64,000 nt of DNA from Golubevia sp. BC0850 (taxonomy: Eukaryota > Basidiomycota > Exobasidiomycetes > Golubeviales > Golubeviaceae), in contig JAAVVG010000002.1 in assembly GCA_012976225.1 (NCBI GenBank), positions 372,001 through 436,000 of the forward strand, written 5' to 3'. Every line of letters starts with the position of its first letter. Positions within the stretch are counted from its first letter, which is position 1. The notes beneath the pieces were generated by a model. It saw only the letters and a list, made by a program, of their open reading frames with translations. It was not told the origin of the DNA and did not search any database. This document shows positions 33,409 to 44,771 of this stretch, in pieces. Both the position numbers and the translations under genes were made by a program.

Positions 33409-35071
33409 CTATCTCATCAAGTGAGGCTTTAGGACCTTGTCGTAATTGACGCCCTCTGAGAAGAAAAGTAGAAAAGAGGAAGAAAGAGGATCAGCAACCT
33501 AAGGACAGAGAGACAGTGGTCTGAAGGTTGGAAGGAAATTCTCGAAACTCACTCATATTCCCACCTTGCATTGAACGCTTTACGTTACTGGCAAAGACTG
33601 ATCGATCCTTTCGAAGATCTTCAGCTGCCTCTGGAGATCGTAGAATAGATGAAGGGGGGAATAAGGGTGAAGTCAGTTTCGAGCTTGAGCAGATTGAGCC
33701 TTTCAGGAAAGACTGCCTCTTCAAAGTGACTACTGACCCTTGTTCAAAGGATCCTCTGGGTTCAATTCACTGATGAATAAGAACATCATACCAGTCATGA
33801 CTGCATTCAAGTTCAAGACCGGTTTCCAAGCTTCACGAAGAATGTTTAGACAAACGTTTCCGTCTAGATCCAAATTTGGGTGATAGATCTGAGTGGAGTT
33901 GAGGAATTGAGGTTAAATTCAGAGTTGTTTAAGGATTGTTCGAAGGAGATTGACAAAAGGCGAAGACAAAAAAGAGAAAGAGGAAGGTTAGAAGATCGAC
34001 CTCGAGGAGGAAAGATTTCGGAATCTTCCGACGATGCTTACTCTTTGTGTGCATTTGACTTTAGGAGGCTCGTGTGGGTAATTAGAACTGATGGCGACTT
34101 TGAATTTGAAGACACCTCCAACGTAAAGTCCTGAGCGAGAGGAGAGAAAGTAGAAAGAGCAAAGGTAGAATTGTCAGCTGTAGGTTCCTTAGAGATAGCT
34201 CAACTGAAATCTCCCGAGGAAGAGGCCAGCTCCTCGAGCAAATTTATCAACTTTCTTCCAATAATGCCCAAGGAAGAATCGCTCCGGAAGCGTTTGCTGG
34301 CAGAGAAGTCTGAGCTTCTCTTGTGTTCCGTCCCACTGCTCTCTCTCAAATCGATCTTCCGATGCTTCTACAGCCACAACTTCCACTATTAGACTCTACA
34401 TGCTGTCAAAACTTCGACATGAGACAATTACCTTCATCAGGTTCTAGAGTTAGGTTGAAATTGAGTGTATCTTGAGCATCTGGGAAATCGATCTTTGCTC
34501 CATTTGGAAGTGATAACTCAGTCAAATCTTGATGGGAGATGGAGAGATCGATCGAGAGGTGAGGGGAGAAGATAGTTGGTTAGAATCCAAAATCAGATTG
34601 AGAGTACTAGCAAGGCAAGACTGGGGGCAGTGAGGAGAGTGGCAATGAGCAGGTGAAAGAGCAAGATTGACTTTGCTCAACTTCACTCTAAGAGCTGCGT
34701 TCAGGAGAAGAGCTACTGTCGCCTATAGGAATAGATGATAGTTATTCAATTCTATCTGCGAAAGCTAGGGAAGTCACCTAGCGATGCTGCTCTTGCAAGG
34801 CATTTATCCTTTCCCTCCCACTCTTCTCCCTCACTCTTGCCTTTAATCCGACAGCGAATTTGCTCACCTTTCTGAACTCTCAACTGAGCTGGAGTCGTTT
34901 TACCCTTACGCTTCTTAGCAGTCTCCTCCTCCTTTTTCATACTCCAAATCTAAACATCACGGGCGAGGAGATGAGGGTAGGCAGAGGTTCAGCAAAGGTT
35001 TGGCAAGATAAGATGAGTGGATGAGATAGCCGAGTGAAACAGATGTCTTTCTGTGAGCTCACCTTGTGCAT
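33409..35071 (-). CDS. UBC12: NEDD8-conjugating enzyme E2 (Ubc12)
   Basis: Transfers NEDD8/Rub1 from its E1 to cullins. Exons: 35071-35063, 34949-34868, 34527-34432, 34130-34042, 33888-33738, 33630-33553 and 33455-33409, 183 residues, exactly the family length. The N-terminal [12 protein letters not shown] is the extension that docks on the NEDD8 E1. Then come [36 protein letters not shown], the HPN motif [19 protein letters not shown] with the catalytic Cys at about 105, [13 protein letters not shown], and a C-terminus NYDKVLK that matches yeast-type Ubc12. The first coding exon is only 9 nt. The 340-nt second intron is long for this locus. It shares a 213-bp divergent promoter with the chorismate mutase. 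Confidence 0.95.
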
Positions 35072-35284
35072 CTTGAGAAACTTGTAACTGAAATTTTTTG
35101 GATCAAAGAAAGGGTCTGAAAGATAATGGAAGAACGAAGTGGAAGCAGATTGGGAGTGAAGCAGTTTCAGTCATTGAGAGTCGCGACGGGGATCTATCTC
35201 GCGTAGTATGACCCCTAAAACTGGAAGCTCCCACATCTTTTACTCTTTTTTTTCTTCTTTCCTTCCTTTTCCATCCTCTGTATC

Positions 35285-36186
35285 ATGATTTCAATTCCTA
35301 CAAGGTGGAGCCCTGCTCTGCTGGCGGCGGCTCTGGTGATCCCGTCCTCTACCTTTGCAGTTCCAAGTCTCACTTCAATCCGAGATTCTCTGTCAGTTCT
35401 GGAAGATTCAATCGTTCATTCTTTGCTTTCCTTATCTTCAACTTCAAAATCAAAATCTACTTTACCATCACTTGATCATCTAGACTCAATCTTCTCAATC
35501 ACTTTTAATCAAACCTTCGTCTCACAAGTTCCATTGAAGAATTCCTTCATCTCTTCAACTCATCCTCAATTTCCACCTTACCTTCTAACCAACAGAGCTG
35601 ATGGTTCTCAATTCGGTGACAATGCGACTCATAATAGAACTCAATCCATAGGCAACATCTATCAATTCTTCAACAAAGAGCTCTTCTCTTCATCCACTTC
35701 CACTTCCATTTTACCTAACGATTCGAATCTTTTACTCCTTCAATCAGCTTCTTTCCTCTCCTTACTGTCCTCTAGAATTCATCTAGGTATCTCAGTCGCT
35801 CAATCAAAGTTCTCAACCAATCAGACTCAACTATGCCATCTGATAATCAAGGATGACAGAGAGGGCATCAGAACATTTATCACTGTCCCAACTCAAGAGA
35901 CTTTGGTCAAGGATCGAGTGGAATCAAAAGCTAGTGCTTGGTCAACTGTTCCTCTAATCACTCAAGATCCGTCTAAACCACAGCTGAATGAGACGGCTCA
36001 GCCTAGCTTTGATTACACCAAGGCCAGGAAACTTTTCGAAAGGTAGGTCTTCAATTCTTTGGGAATGTGGCCACGGAAAGGCGCTTGCTAATTCCTTTTT
36101 TTCCCTTCCTATCGAACAGCTACTTGATTCCTCTGACTTCGGATGTGGAAGTCGCTACTCTGGTTGGATACAAGAGCAAGTGCTGA
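35285..36186 (+). CDS. Secreted chorismate mutase
   Basis: Converts chorismate to prephenate. Exons: 35285-36042 and 36120-36186, 274 residues. The N-terminus WSPALLAAALVIPSSTFA reads as a signal peptide with a cleavage site near residue 25. The mature protein starts like AroQ-type eukaryotic mutases (LTSIRDSLSVLEDSIVHSLL). It then has IYQFFNKELF, LLSSRIHLGISVAQSKF (the active-site Arg/Lys helix), DREGI, VESKASAW, and a final helix DYTKARKLFESYLIPLTSDVEV. Several N-glycosylation sequons fit export. Cytosolic Aro7 enzymes have no leader, whereas Cmu1-type effectors of plant-associated smuts do. Whether this one is an effector is inference. The catalytic residues look largely present. Confidence 0.82.
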
Positions 36187-37119
36187 GAACGTCAGGGAGG
36201 GAGAGAGAAAGAGATCAGCAAGAGGAAAAGAAAAAATCTCGCCTTTCCCATAGAACCTTATTTTACATTCAAATCGCTAATCAACATTTCGTCCCGTGCG
36301 AAAAGATTCTTCTCAAATCGATACGTACTCCTGCCTCGAGTGCCTAATCGCAAAGACAGCCAGAGGATTGAAGCCTTGGAGTACCCAATCGTTGATCAAT
36401 ATCAACAGAGAGAGTTTCAGAACTTATAAGCTAATGCTTCTGCCGACATGTGGATGAGCTTGCAAAGTTAATCAACTTTGATGACTTCACTACCTGTTCT
36501 TGTGAACCGTGTTTACACTGAGCTCGCTGGCTGCTTAAGGCCTGTAGCTCGAAGCAACGTTGCATCTTCCTGCTCCTTTCACCTTTGTTCGTCTCACTAC
36601 CGCATTCTTTCAAGGAGACTAAACCCGTATCGGGGAGCACACGAGACGGAACCAGCTTGAACACGAGAATCAAAGCGGAGTGAGTAGCAAAGGGCGAAGG
36701 GGACTGCAGCAGAGAAGCAGCGAGGAAGCGATTCGGTTGAAGACGACGCAAGACAATCTTATTTCAAGTCAATGAAGTTTTGATTTCTGGTTTCTGCAAA
36801 ATGAGTTGGATGATGGGATGGTACTGATTGGAATGCGAGAGATCTTGGTAGATGAAACGGAACGAAATAAGAGTGTTGGGAAAGATACGGAAAAGAAGAA
36901 GTGGAAAAAGGAAAACAGGAAGAATCTGAGTCTGAAAGGAAACCCTTTCAGTTCTGACGGATTCAACCAAAAGAAGAAGAAAAAGGGAAGCAACGAAACA
37001 GAGGCTGGAACCTGGAAACGAAAGGAGGCTATAGAGTGGAGGAAAAATTCCTCGTCAAGATTCCTTTCCTTCAGAGAAGCGACTAGGCTCCCAATTGGGA
37101 TGCCATAGTTCTTCTCTGG
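36187..37119. other. intergenic
   Basis: 933 bp between the chorismate mutase and the inferred end of the Red1-like gene. It is A/G-rich over 36800-37050. Short open frames on both strands have no recognisable content. The 3' exon of the Red1-like gene could extend here. Confidence 0.4.
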
Positions 37120-40100
37120 TTATTTTGAGAGTTTTTCAATGGGATAGAGGCGACTGGAAGAGGGTATTGCGAATGGATGAGGTAGCGTTTTGTTGAGGAG
37201 AAAAGCCGTGAAGAGGTGTAAATCAAGAGGCTTGGACTCTTTTCTTGCCTGTAGGAGGTGATACGAATCTAGAGTAAGTGGAAAGAGAAAAGAGATAGAA
37301 CGAAGAGGTAGGGCCAGAAGATCATCGAAAGTCTGGAATAGACGAATGGTAAAAGGGGGGGGGGAAAGAGAAAGAGAGAGATCAGAGGCATCTTTTTTGA
37401 GCACCCTGAGAAGAAGCGAGACATCCAAAAAAAAACGGTGACAGATCGATGAGAATACTCACCCTTCAGGTGGAGACTCTTGCAGTTTTCTTTCTCACAC
37501 ATCCCGCCGCCGACTTCTCTTTTACAAAGCCTCTTCTTCCCGTCTTGACTTGAGGAGGACTTAGAGCCAAGGCCGAAGTGAACAACAGGAGAGATGTAAG
37601 GTTTGAAGCTCGTTGTCTGAAAGAGAAGATGAAGAAAACAGAGCGAGGTTGAGGGAGGAGGCGAGAAAGAGGGGGAAAGAAACAGAGCGAGGTTGAGGGA
37701 GGAGGCGAGAAAGAGGGGGGAAAGGAGAAAGAGAAGAGATCCGAAAGAAGAACAGATGGAAAGAAATAAATCGTTCGCAGAAGTGATTCGACTTGAGTTC
37801 CATTATTCTCCACGCACATAGGTATCTGCTTGATCTTCTTCTGCTTCTTCTGACGAATCTTGATCTTTAAGCTGGGCATCTTCATCAAGTTGACCTTCCT
37901 CTTCATCATCTTCTGCAGAGCGATGGTCAATTCCATTTTCGACTTCATCGGCACTTCGATCTTTGGCATCGGCATCGGTCTGATCCTGCAGTGAAGGAAA
38001 GCAAGTCGGAATAGAAGAAGAGAGGGGAGGGGAGGGGGGAAACGTTAGGATTAGCGACCTCTCCCAAACGTACCCCTTTTTAGATCTGAAGGGGTAGAAA
38101 GAGAAAGGGGAGGAATTGAGAAGGATTGCTCGCCATGGAAATTGATTCTGTAGGAGGAAGTTCTTGGTGTTCAGCAGACGATCTTCCTGGTTCGGTAGTA
38201 GCGAGAGTGGATTTGGAAGAAGCTAGAGAAGATGGGGGAGGTGAGAGGAAGAGAGGACAGAGCGTGATTTGCTTTTGAGAATTTGTTTGAACCTCTTACA
38301 CTGAAGAGATGAGGCGAGGAAAAGTAATGAAAGTTGAGCACTCACTTTCCTCCGAAGTGGATTCGGTTTTCTTGAGTTGTTTGCGTTTCATCATTGCTAG
38401 CAGAGTTGCTCTCTTTTCTTGTAGATCTTGATCCAATTGAACAGAACTAGAGACTGAAGGAATAGTAATAGTAGCACTGGCACTGGCACTGTCAGTAGAA
38501 GTAGCTGGAATAGTACTGATCGAATGGATGACTTGATCTTCGTTCTCATCGACGCAGTTCTCAGCCTTGTCCTTTCTTTTGTCATCTTCCATGAATGGTT
38601 CACCAATTTGCCTCTTCTTTCCATTAGCCTTCGACTTCTTCTCTTGAGCCTCGATAGCAGCTTTCAAAAGTGCTTTCTCACTCTGAAGAGCAGCTTCAAG
38701 CTTTGAGATATTAGTAGTGGATTCCAACGAAGGAGAGAAAGGAGCAGGAGAAGCTCTAGTTGAAGTTCCAGTTGATAAATCAGGAAGAGTCAAAATTCTA
38801 TTAGTAGGACTTAAACTTGGGGAAGGTAAAGGACTTCTATCATGAGCAGTTCTAATAGCATCTTCAATTAATAAATGAACTGGAGTTTCTGAACTTGCAT
38901 TCCCACCATTGACATTGTTAGAAGCGTTCAAAGCCTTTCTACGTCTTTCCATTGCAGCCAATTTCTCTCTAGCAGCTTTGATTTCCAGTTCCTTTTGGCT
39001 CAAGAGAGATTCTGAAGGTGTATCTGCACGACTTGCTTGAGCTTGAGCTTGACGATGATTCGAAGGAGGAGGAGGATCTTCAATACCCATCTTTTCTTTA
39101 TACATGGCATACATCTTGCGAGTATATTCTTGACGTCTTGCATTTGAATTCTCTTTGTCCTCTGAACCTTCGTCATCTGGAATTCCTGAGTCTTCTGCCT
39201 CATCGTTGTCATCGTCGAGACGAATCACGATAGAGGTGTACTTGGCAGAGATGAATGGTCGTTCTACTGGTTGAGGGAAGCGACCGGTTGAGCTAAAGGC
39301 AGGATTGGAGTACGGAGAGAATTCTTGAGGAGAATCGAAATCTGAGGCAACTGGACGACGTCTCGAATTGTTGACCGGTCTGCTGGGAAGAGTAGACGAT
39401 AGCGGAGTGCTGCTTGAGAACGAAGAGGAAGGCGCCAGAGAAGGGAGTGGAGCATTGAAATCCACATCTCCAGTAGGAATGTCCGTCAAATCATCGTCAT
39501 CTGCATAGGTGAGATTACGAAGACGAGCTCTAGGATCGATCTGACCAAAAGGAGAGTCGGTTCTGAGGCCGGCTCCAGCTGAAGGTGGAGGTGGAGGAGG
39601 AAGCGGGAATCCAATCCGAAGTTGAGGGAGACCTGGAGTAGAGTCGAAAGAAGTAGTTCCTTCGGGGGCTTGGCCAGGTCTAGGTGGTAACGAAGGATGC
39701 GATCTAGAAGTGATAGAGAACATCGGTCTCTCCTCTTGAGGTTGAACGTCCAACACTGGTCTATCCTCTTGAGGTTGAATTCCAGCTTGAAGTGAATTGA
39801 GGAACTCTTGCAACGCAGGATCGTTTTGAGATTCCATGGCTACTGGTTCTTCCTGATCATCTTCCATATCCATATCACTCCCTTCATCTTGTAAAGGTTC
39901 TTCAGGTAGAGCAGGACCTCCACTTTGACGAAGAAGACTGGGACCAGTCGGAACAGGTGGTAATGGAGGTGGAGCCTCTGAGGGTTGAGGAGGTTGAGTT
40001 GCTAATTTTCTCTTCTTCCCGCGAATACTTGCAAGAGCAGCTTCTCTCATCTTCTTCTCCAGATCCACTCTAGCCGAAGAATCGATAGCTGATGAAGGGT

Positions 40101-42583
40101 TTGAAGAGGTCTCAGTTGTTTCTAGACCGTTCTGAGAAAAAGAAACAACAGGAACTTGGATTTGAAGACTACTTGAGGAGGAGTTGGCATCGTTGAGGTT
40201 GGCTTGAGGCACCATGTTATCCGGTGCTTGACTTAGTGGCGAAGAAGGCTGAGAATCTGGAAACAACCTCGGAATTCCAAAAGCAGGATTAAAGAAAGAG
40301 GTGAAAGAATCTCCACTAGAAGGTGCAGCAGCAGCATAAGCGATCCTTTCTTCTTCTTCTCTTCTCTCTCTTCTCTTTTTCTCTTCTTCTCTTCTCTTTT
40401 CCTTTTTGATTTGTTTCTTCGATTTCTCTCCCTCTTTATCCTTACGTCTTTCAGCTCTATCTCTGTCTCTTTCTCTCTCTCTAGACCTGGATCTAGATCT
40501 ATCTTTACTTCTATCTTTCCTATCTCTTTCTCTACCTCCTTTTTCTTTTCCTTTCCCATCTCTATCTCTAACCTCTTTCTTTGTCCTGTCTCTTTCTCTC
40601 TCTTTTCCTTTTCTAGATCCCGAGACATCGGAGTTTAAATTAGAAGTAGATCCACCGATTCCTTTATCATCCTTATAAACCCCTTCTTCTTCTTCAGATT
40701 CAATCTCTCCAATTTTCCTCTTCTGAGAAGATTTCATCTTTCCTTCCTCCAGGATTTCTCCCTGTTCCTTGACCTCTTTCTCCTTTCCTTTTCCCTTTTC
40801 CTTTTCTTTCCCGCTCTCACTTTCTTTCCCATTGACCACTAAGACCTCCTTCTCTTTGTTTGTTCCCTGTATCGCAACAACGACCTCAACCTGATTGTTT
40901 TGAACGTGTCCTTCTTTCTTATTTCCAGCTTTAACAATCAAATTCAAAACCTCTTTTTTCCTATTTTCACCCATTCCATTTTCGATGCTAGCTAAATCGA
41001 TTCCGACTTCCGTACAACAAGCTCTAACCACTTCCCTATCGACTCCATACTGATCTATTAATTCGACCGGACTGATTCCTAATCCTGCTAATTCAATCAT
41101 TAATGACAGAGCCTCTTCGTTTCCATTCCCAGTCCCAGTTCCGTTTGCTGAAGTTGGAGTAGAAGGAATTTCAATTGCTGAAAGAAGAGAAAGAGAAAGG
41201 AGGAGAGAATGAGGCTTTGACGCGAGAAGGGAATGAGAAGGGAATGAGAAAGGGGATGAGGAAAGAGAGAGTACTCACGAGCTTCAGCTTTGCCTTTCAA
41301 ATTCACATCGTGAAACTTTCGAGGAGTCTCAATATCATCAACAGAAATCGAGTTAGCCAAGCTATTCCCATCCTTTGAAGTTGAAATCGAATTGGAACCA
41401 TTTGAAATTGAAGAATCTGGATTTCCTTTCTTTCGATTTCCATTTCCATTCTGACTTCCACTAGCTAGCCTCGCCCTCCCCTTACTAGAAGCAGGAGTCA
41501 AATTCACCACATCCTTTCCTCTCCCCATGGGAGCAGCACCCTCTCTTTTCCTCATATTAGCCAGAGTTTCTGAAACCTCTCTTTTGACTAATGGCTGTTT
41601 CCCACCCCCTCCTCCCTTTCTCTTGCCTTTTGAATCTCTTGAGTTTTCTCTTTTTCTACCTCCAGTGCTGACGGGCAAAGACATGCTTGAAGATCTAGAA
41701 TGTTCTTGAGGGTAGTTGGAATAGGGATCGTAATTTGGCGGAGGGGGAGGAGGACCTGGTTGAGGTGGATAAGACTGATGATAGGAAGGATGAGAGAGAT
41801 GGGAATAGGGAGAATAGGAATCTGTGAGAAGGGAGAGGAAAGAGGTGTTAGAGAAGTGAAAGGATAACAGAGGATGACAGGCGAGAAAAAGTAGGAAATG
41901 GGTGGAAGCCAAGCCTGTCCCTTCTTGATGGCTTCTGAAACACGTCGAATCCTCAGAGTTCTGTCTGCTTTATCTTATGGATCAAGTCCAAAAAAGCTGA
42001 CAAGGAAGAGGAGAAACCAGGTGCAATAACTCAATTACGATTGGCTTTCCAAATGCAGTTGAACCACCAGCCTCCCTTGCCGTCTTGTATACTCCCAAGG
42101 TTCACTTGACAGAAGACTTGAAAGAATACCAGTAGCTCTTCATACTTCGAGAACATCTGAACAGCGAGCGACCCAAAGACTTGGCGGCTCCTTGCCCCCA
42201 TTCCAATTCCCATTCCCCTCTACGAAATGACCAAGGACGTCTATTCACGACAGATGTAAGGCGAGTCAGAATTACTTACCTGGAGTTGAAGTTGGAGGGA
42301 CAGAATGACTGAAAGGATAACGATAATCATACTCGTAAGTTGAGGAGGTCTCTCTGTTCAAAGTTGAAGTTGAAGAAGGTGTGTGAGGTGCATAACCATG
42401 AACATTAGGTGAATAGGATCGTTCATGAGAATAAGAAGGGATTGAATGAGGATAAGAAGGGTAACTATGGGAATGACTGTGAGAATGAGAATGACTATGG
42501 CTGCTTGAAGTTGAAGTGGAAGGATAACCTGAACCTGGAGGAGAATATTGTGGTGGATAATCTGATGAATAGTGTCCACTCAT
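37120..42583 (-). CDS. Red1/ZFC3H1-like zinc-finger protein (nuclear RNA-elimination scaffold)
   Basis: Proteins with this finger (S. pombe Red1, human ZFC3H1) pair with an Mtr4 helicase and route nuclear transcripts to the exosome. Exons: 42583-42280, 41821-41279, 41177-38346, 38222-38134, 37985-37818, 37616-37463, then probably 37391-37120; about 1453 residues. Contents in order: a Tyr/Ser/Pro head with a His-Ser repeat, a Pro run, basic NLS-like segments, a helix starting IELAGLGISPVELIDQYGVD, an Arg-Ser/Arg-Glu domain, long Pro/Ser regions, a coiled segment (LEIKAAREKLAAMERRRKA), an acidic stretch and the finger LCKREVGGGMCEKENCKSLH (C-x8-C-x4-C-x3-H), exactly the zf-C3H1 spacing. The intron after 38134 must use a GC donor. 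The last exon and stop are uncertain. Confidence 0.62.
37636..37724. repeat. 44-bp tandem duplication
   Basis: Two adjacent purine-rich copies, starting AAACAGAGCGAGGTTGAGGG at 37636 and again at 37680, are identical except for one G in a G-run. They lie inside an intron of the Red1-like gene. Confidence 0.85.
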
Positions 42584-42774
42584 CTCTCTACCATAAGTTG
42601 TAAGGCTGCTTAGAAGTTTCTGAAGAGAAGAAACAAGTCAACTCTCTCTTAATCAAGTCAGTTGGTTGTTGCTGTGATGAGGATAAGGTTGGGAAGAAGC
42701 AGAAGCAGAAGAACTTGCCCTCTCGATTGGACCAACCCAAACAAGCTCCAACTAATCTTTCTCTCTCAATAAGA
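42584..42774. promoter_or_regulatory. shared divergent promoter, Red1-like / DUF2462
   Basis: 191 bp between two divergent ATGs. It is the shortest head-to-head spacing in the window. There is no TATA box. Confidence 0.5.
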
Positions 42775-43600
42775 ATGGCTCAAGGGTTTAAACCAGCAAA
42801 AGCTAGTAGTTCTGTTCCAAACAAGTCCAAAGCAAAGCAAACCAAAGCAAAAGCCAGTCCCAAAGTTGGAGGTGAGTTTTTTCAAACAGGCAATAAAAGA
42901 AAAGTAAAATTGGCAGCCATTTTGGATCTTCTCTTCAGTTGTCCGGACTGGTGACCCAATAGTAGTGGATAATGGGATGAAAGGGAATCAGTTACCAGCT
43001 TGAATGAAACGAATCAAGCGGATATGAGGAGGAGGGATTGGGTAGGGATGGAGGCAAGTGCAAGCTGCAAGCTGCAAGCTCGAGTGGAAAAGGCATGCTG
43101 AGCTGGGCGTTGGAAGACTGCATGGGCTTTTGGATGTAGAGTCACTCTCTACTGATAGATTGAAATTGTCTTTGAGCCAAGACAGCAAAAGTGGAGGAGC
43201 AGAGATCGTCATTAGAATAGACGGAAGTAAACCTTTGAAGCTGATCCCTTCTTACTTTCCGAACCTTCCCTTCCCAAAAACAGCCAGAATCTGCGCTCCA
43301 AAGAAGGGACAAGCTCTAAAAGATGCCATTCAAAAAAGGGTAAGTCTCACAAAGTGGCCTCCAAACCAATATTCTGCTTGAACATCCTTCATTTCCTCCC
43401 TCCTTCTCTCCCTCTCCTGTCTCTCTCTTCAGAAAAACACGGCCTCGACAACCTCAAGGATTGAAGCTGACATGGCGAATAGAGCATCAAGAGGTGGTCC
43501 ACTCACGATCATGAAGAAAGCAGGAATGGAAGAAGCAGAAAGGTTAAAGATCAAGAAGAAAGGAAGTGACATCAGAGCTAAGGCTTCGGTTCATTCTTGA
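42775..43600 (+). CDS. DUF2462/UPF0390 small basic protein
   Basis: Exons: 42775-42871, 43284-43339 and 43433-43600, 106 residues, very Lys-rich. The start MAQGFKPAK, the middle [17 protein letters not shown] and the C-terminal [20 protein letters not shown] match the eukaryotic UPF0390 (LYDG10-like) family: small basic proteins of unknown role, probably nucleolar or ribosome-linked by charge (inference). The 412-nt first intron is long. It contains the short iteration GCAAGCTGCAAGCTGCAAGC near 43060. It is divergent from the Red1-like gene, which also acts on RNA. Confidence 0.85.
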
Positions 43601-44771
43601 TGGAACCTTATTTTTTCTTCGTGTTTATTGCTAGTCTCTGTGTCTTTCTTTCAAGTTTTGTACAATAGTCATTGGGTTCTTGGGTCTTGTTCTTTTAGAG
43701 TTGTGGCCTGGTTCACCAGTTTTGGAGTCTGCGTCCCGCTCGCCTCTTCCCCTCCTGTTTTCCTCGCCGTCTGTCAAGAGCGATTGTGACCTAAAGTCTG
43801 AATATCTGAATATGGAGAGAGATGAACTAAACTAGTGTATAAGGCCTGTTTGATTCACACGTGGCTCGGAATTGAAAGTCGTCCCAAATCAGGGGGTTAC
43901 ATCACCCAAACTCCATTACCTCATGACCAGCAACCTCTTACACCCTCGCACGAGGGTGAGGTCTTCAGCCTCCCAGAAAGCTTCTTCCACATCGCTTCAA
44001 CCAAGACGTCAAACCTCGAGAATCCGAGAATCTGACACTTTCCTTGACGCTTGACGTTGGCACTTCTTCTTGGCACAAAATGCGGGGAAGACCTCGAATT
44101 ATAGGATAAAGATTTTTGAAGCAAAGTGACCAGGATCTGGTAGCTTGTACGTTGAAAGTCCGGGAAGGGGTAGAGAGTTCTCTGACTGGAAGTTGGAAGG
44201 TTGGAGGCGTTGGCAAGGTGAAGGAAGAGCATCAAAAAGACAATGAAAATCTTACCTTCTTGGTAGTCTTTGTGAAGAGTCCATTGGGATTTTCTGCTTT
44301 TTTTTTTTTTTTTAATTTTTTTTTTTGATTTGGATATGTTCTCTTGTATCACATATAGTACATAGTCGTCCCTACTAGGGTGTGCTTGGGGAACTCCAAA
44401 CACACGCCATCGCCACCACCTCTTCGAATTCTTCCCTCTTTTTTAAGTCTATTTTTGAGTTCATTTCTTAGAGATTTGTGCATCTCCTCTGCCGAAAAGT
44501 CAAAGTCAACCAACCAAACACGTCGACTTGAAACATCGGAATGAGATCGGAGGCGTCTCTGACGCACTGACCGTCTGCGACGAGACTCTCCTCTCCTCTC
44601 CAATTCTCTTTCTCAACTTTCCTCTATCTCTTTCAGTTCTCAAAACTCATCCAGTTGAATTCTCACATTCTTTGACTCTCATCAATTCAACTCTCTCACG
44701 ACAAATCAATCCTTTAAACTCTCCTTCAAAAACCACCTTCAAAACCACCCACCCCTAACAACAAACTCAGC
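43601..44771. other. intergenic with T-rich tract
   Basis: 1171 bp. A T16-AA-T11 tract at 44298-44326 may exclude nucleosomes. I see no coding pattern; open frames on both strands are short with mixed composition. The right end, from 44590, is pyrimidine-rich and leads into the GPI-protein gene. Confidence 0.45.

Noticed and set aside
37466-37975. Basic minus-strand open frame across the Red1-like acidic exon
   Set aside because: The overlapping acidic frame continues in phase to the zinc finger; the basic one does not.
42031-42213. Minus-strand open frame inside the first Red1-like intron
   Set aside because: No acceptor/donor pair keeps phase, and the two flanking exons join directly in frame.
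44298-44326. T16-AA-T11 tract as a possible retroposon tail
   Set aside because: No reverse transcriptase, target-site duplication or adjacent element could be seen.
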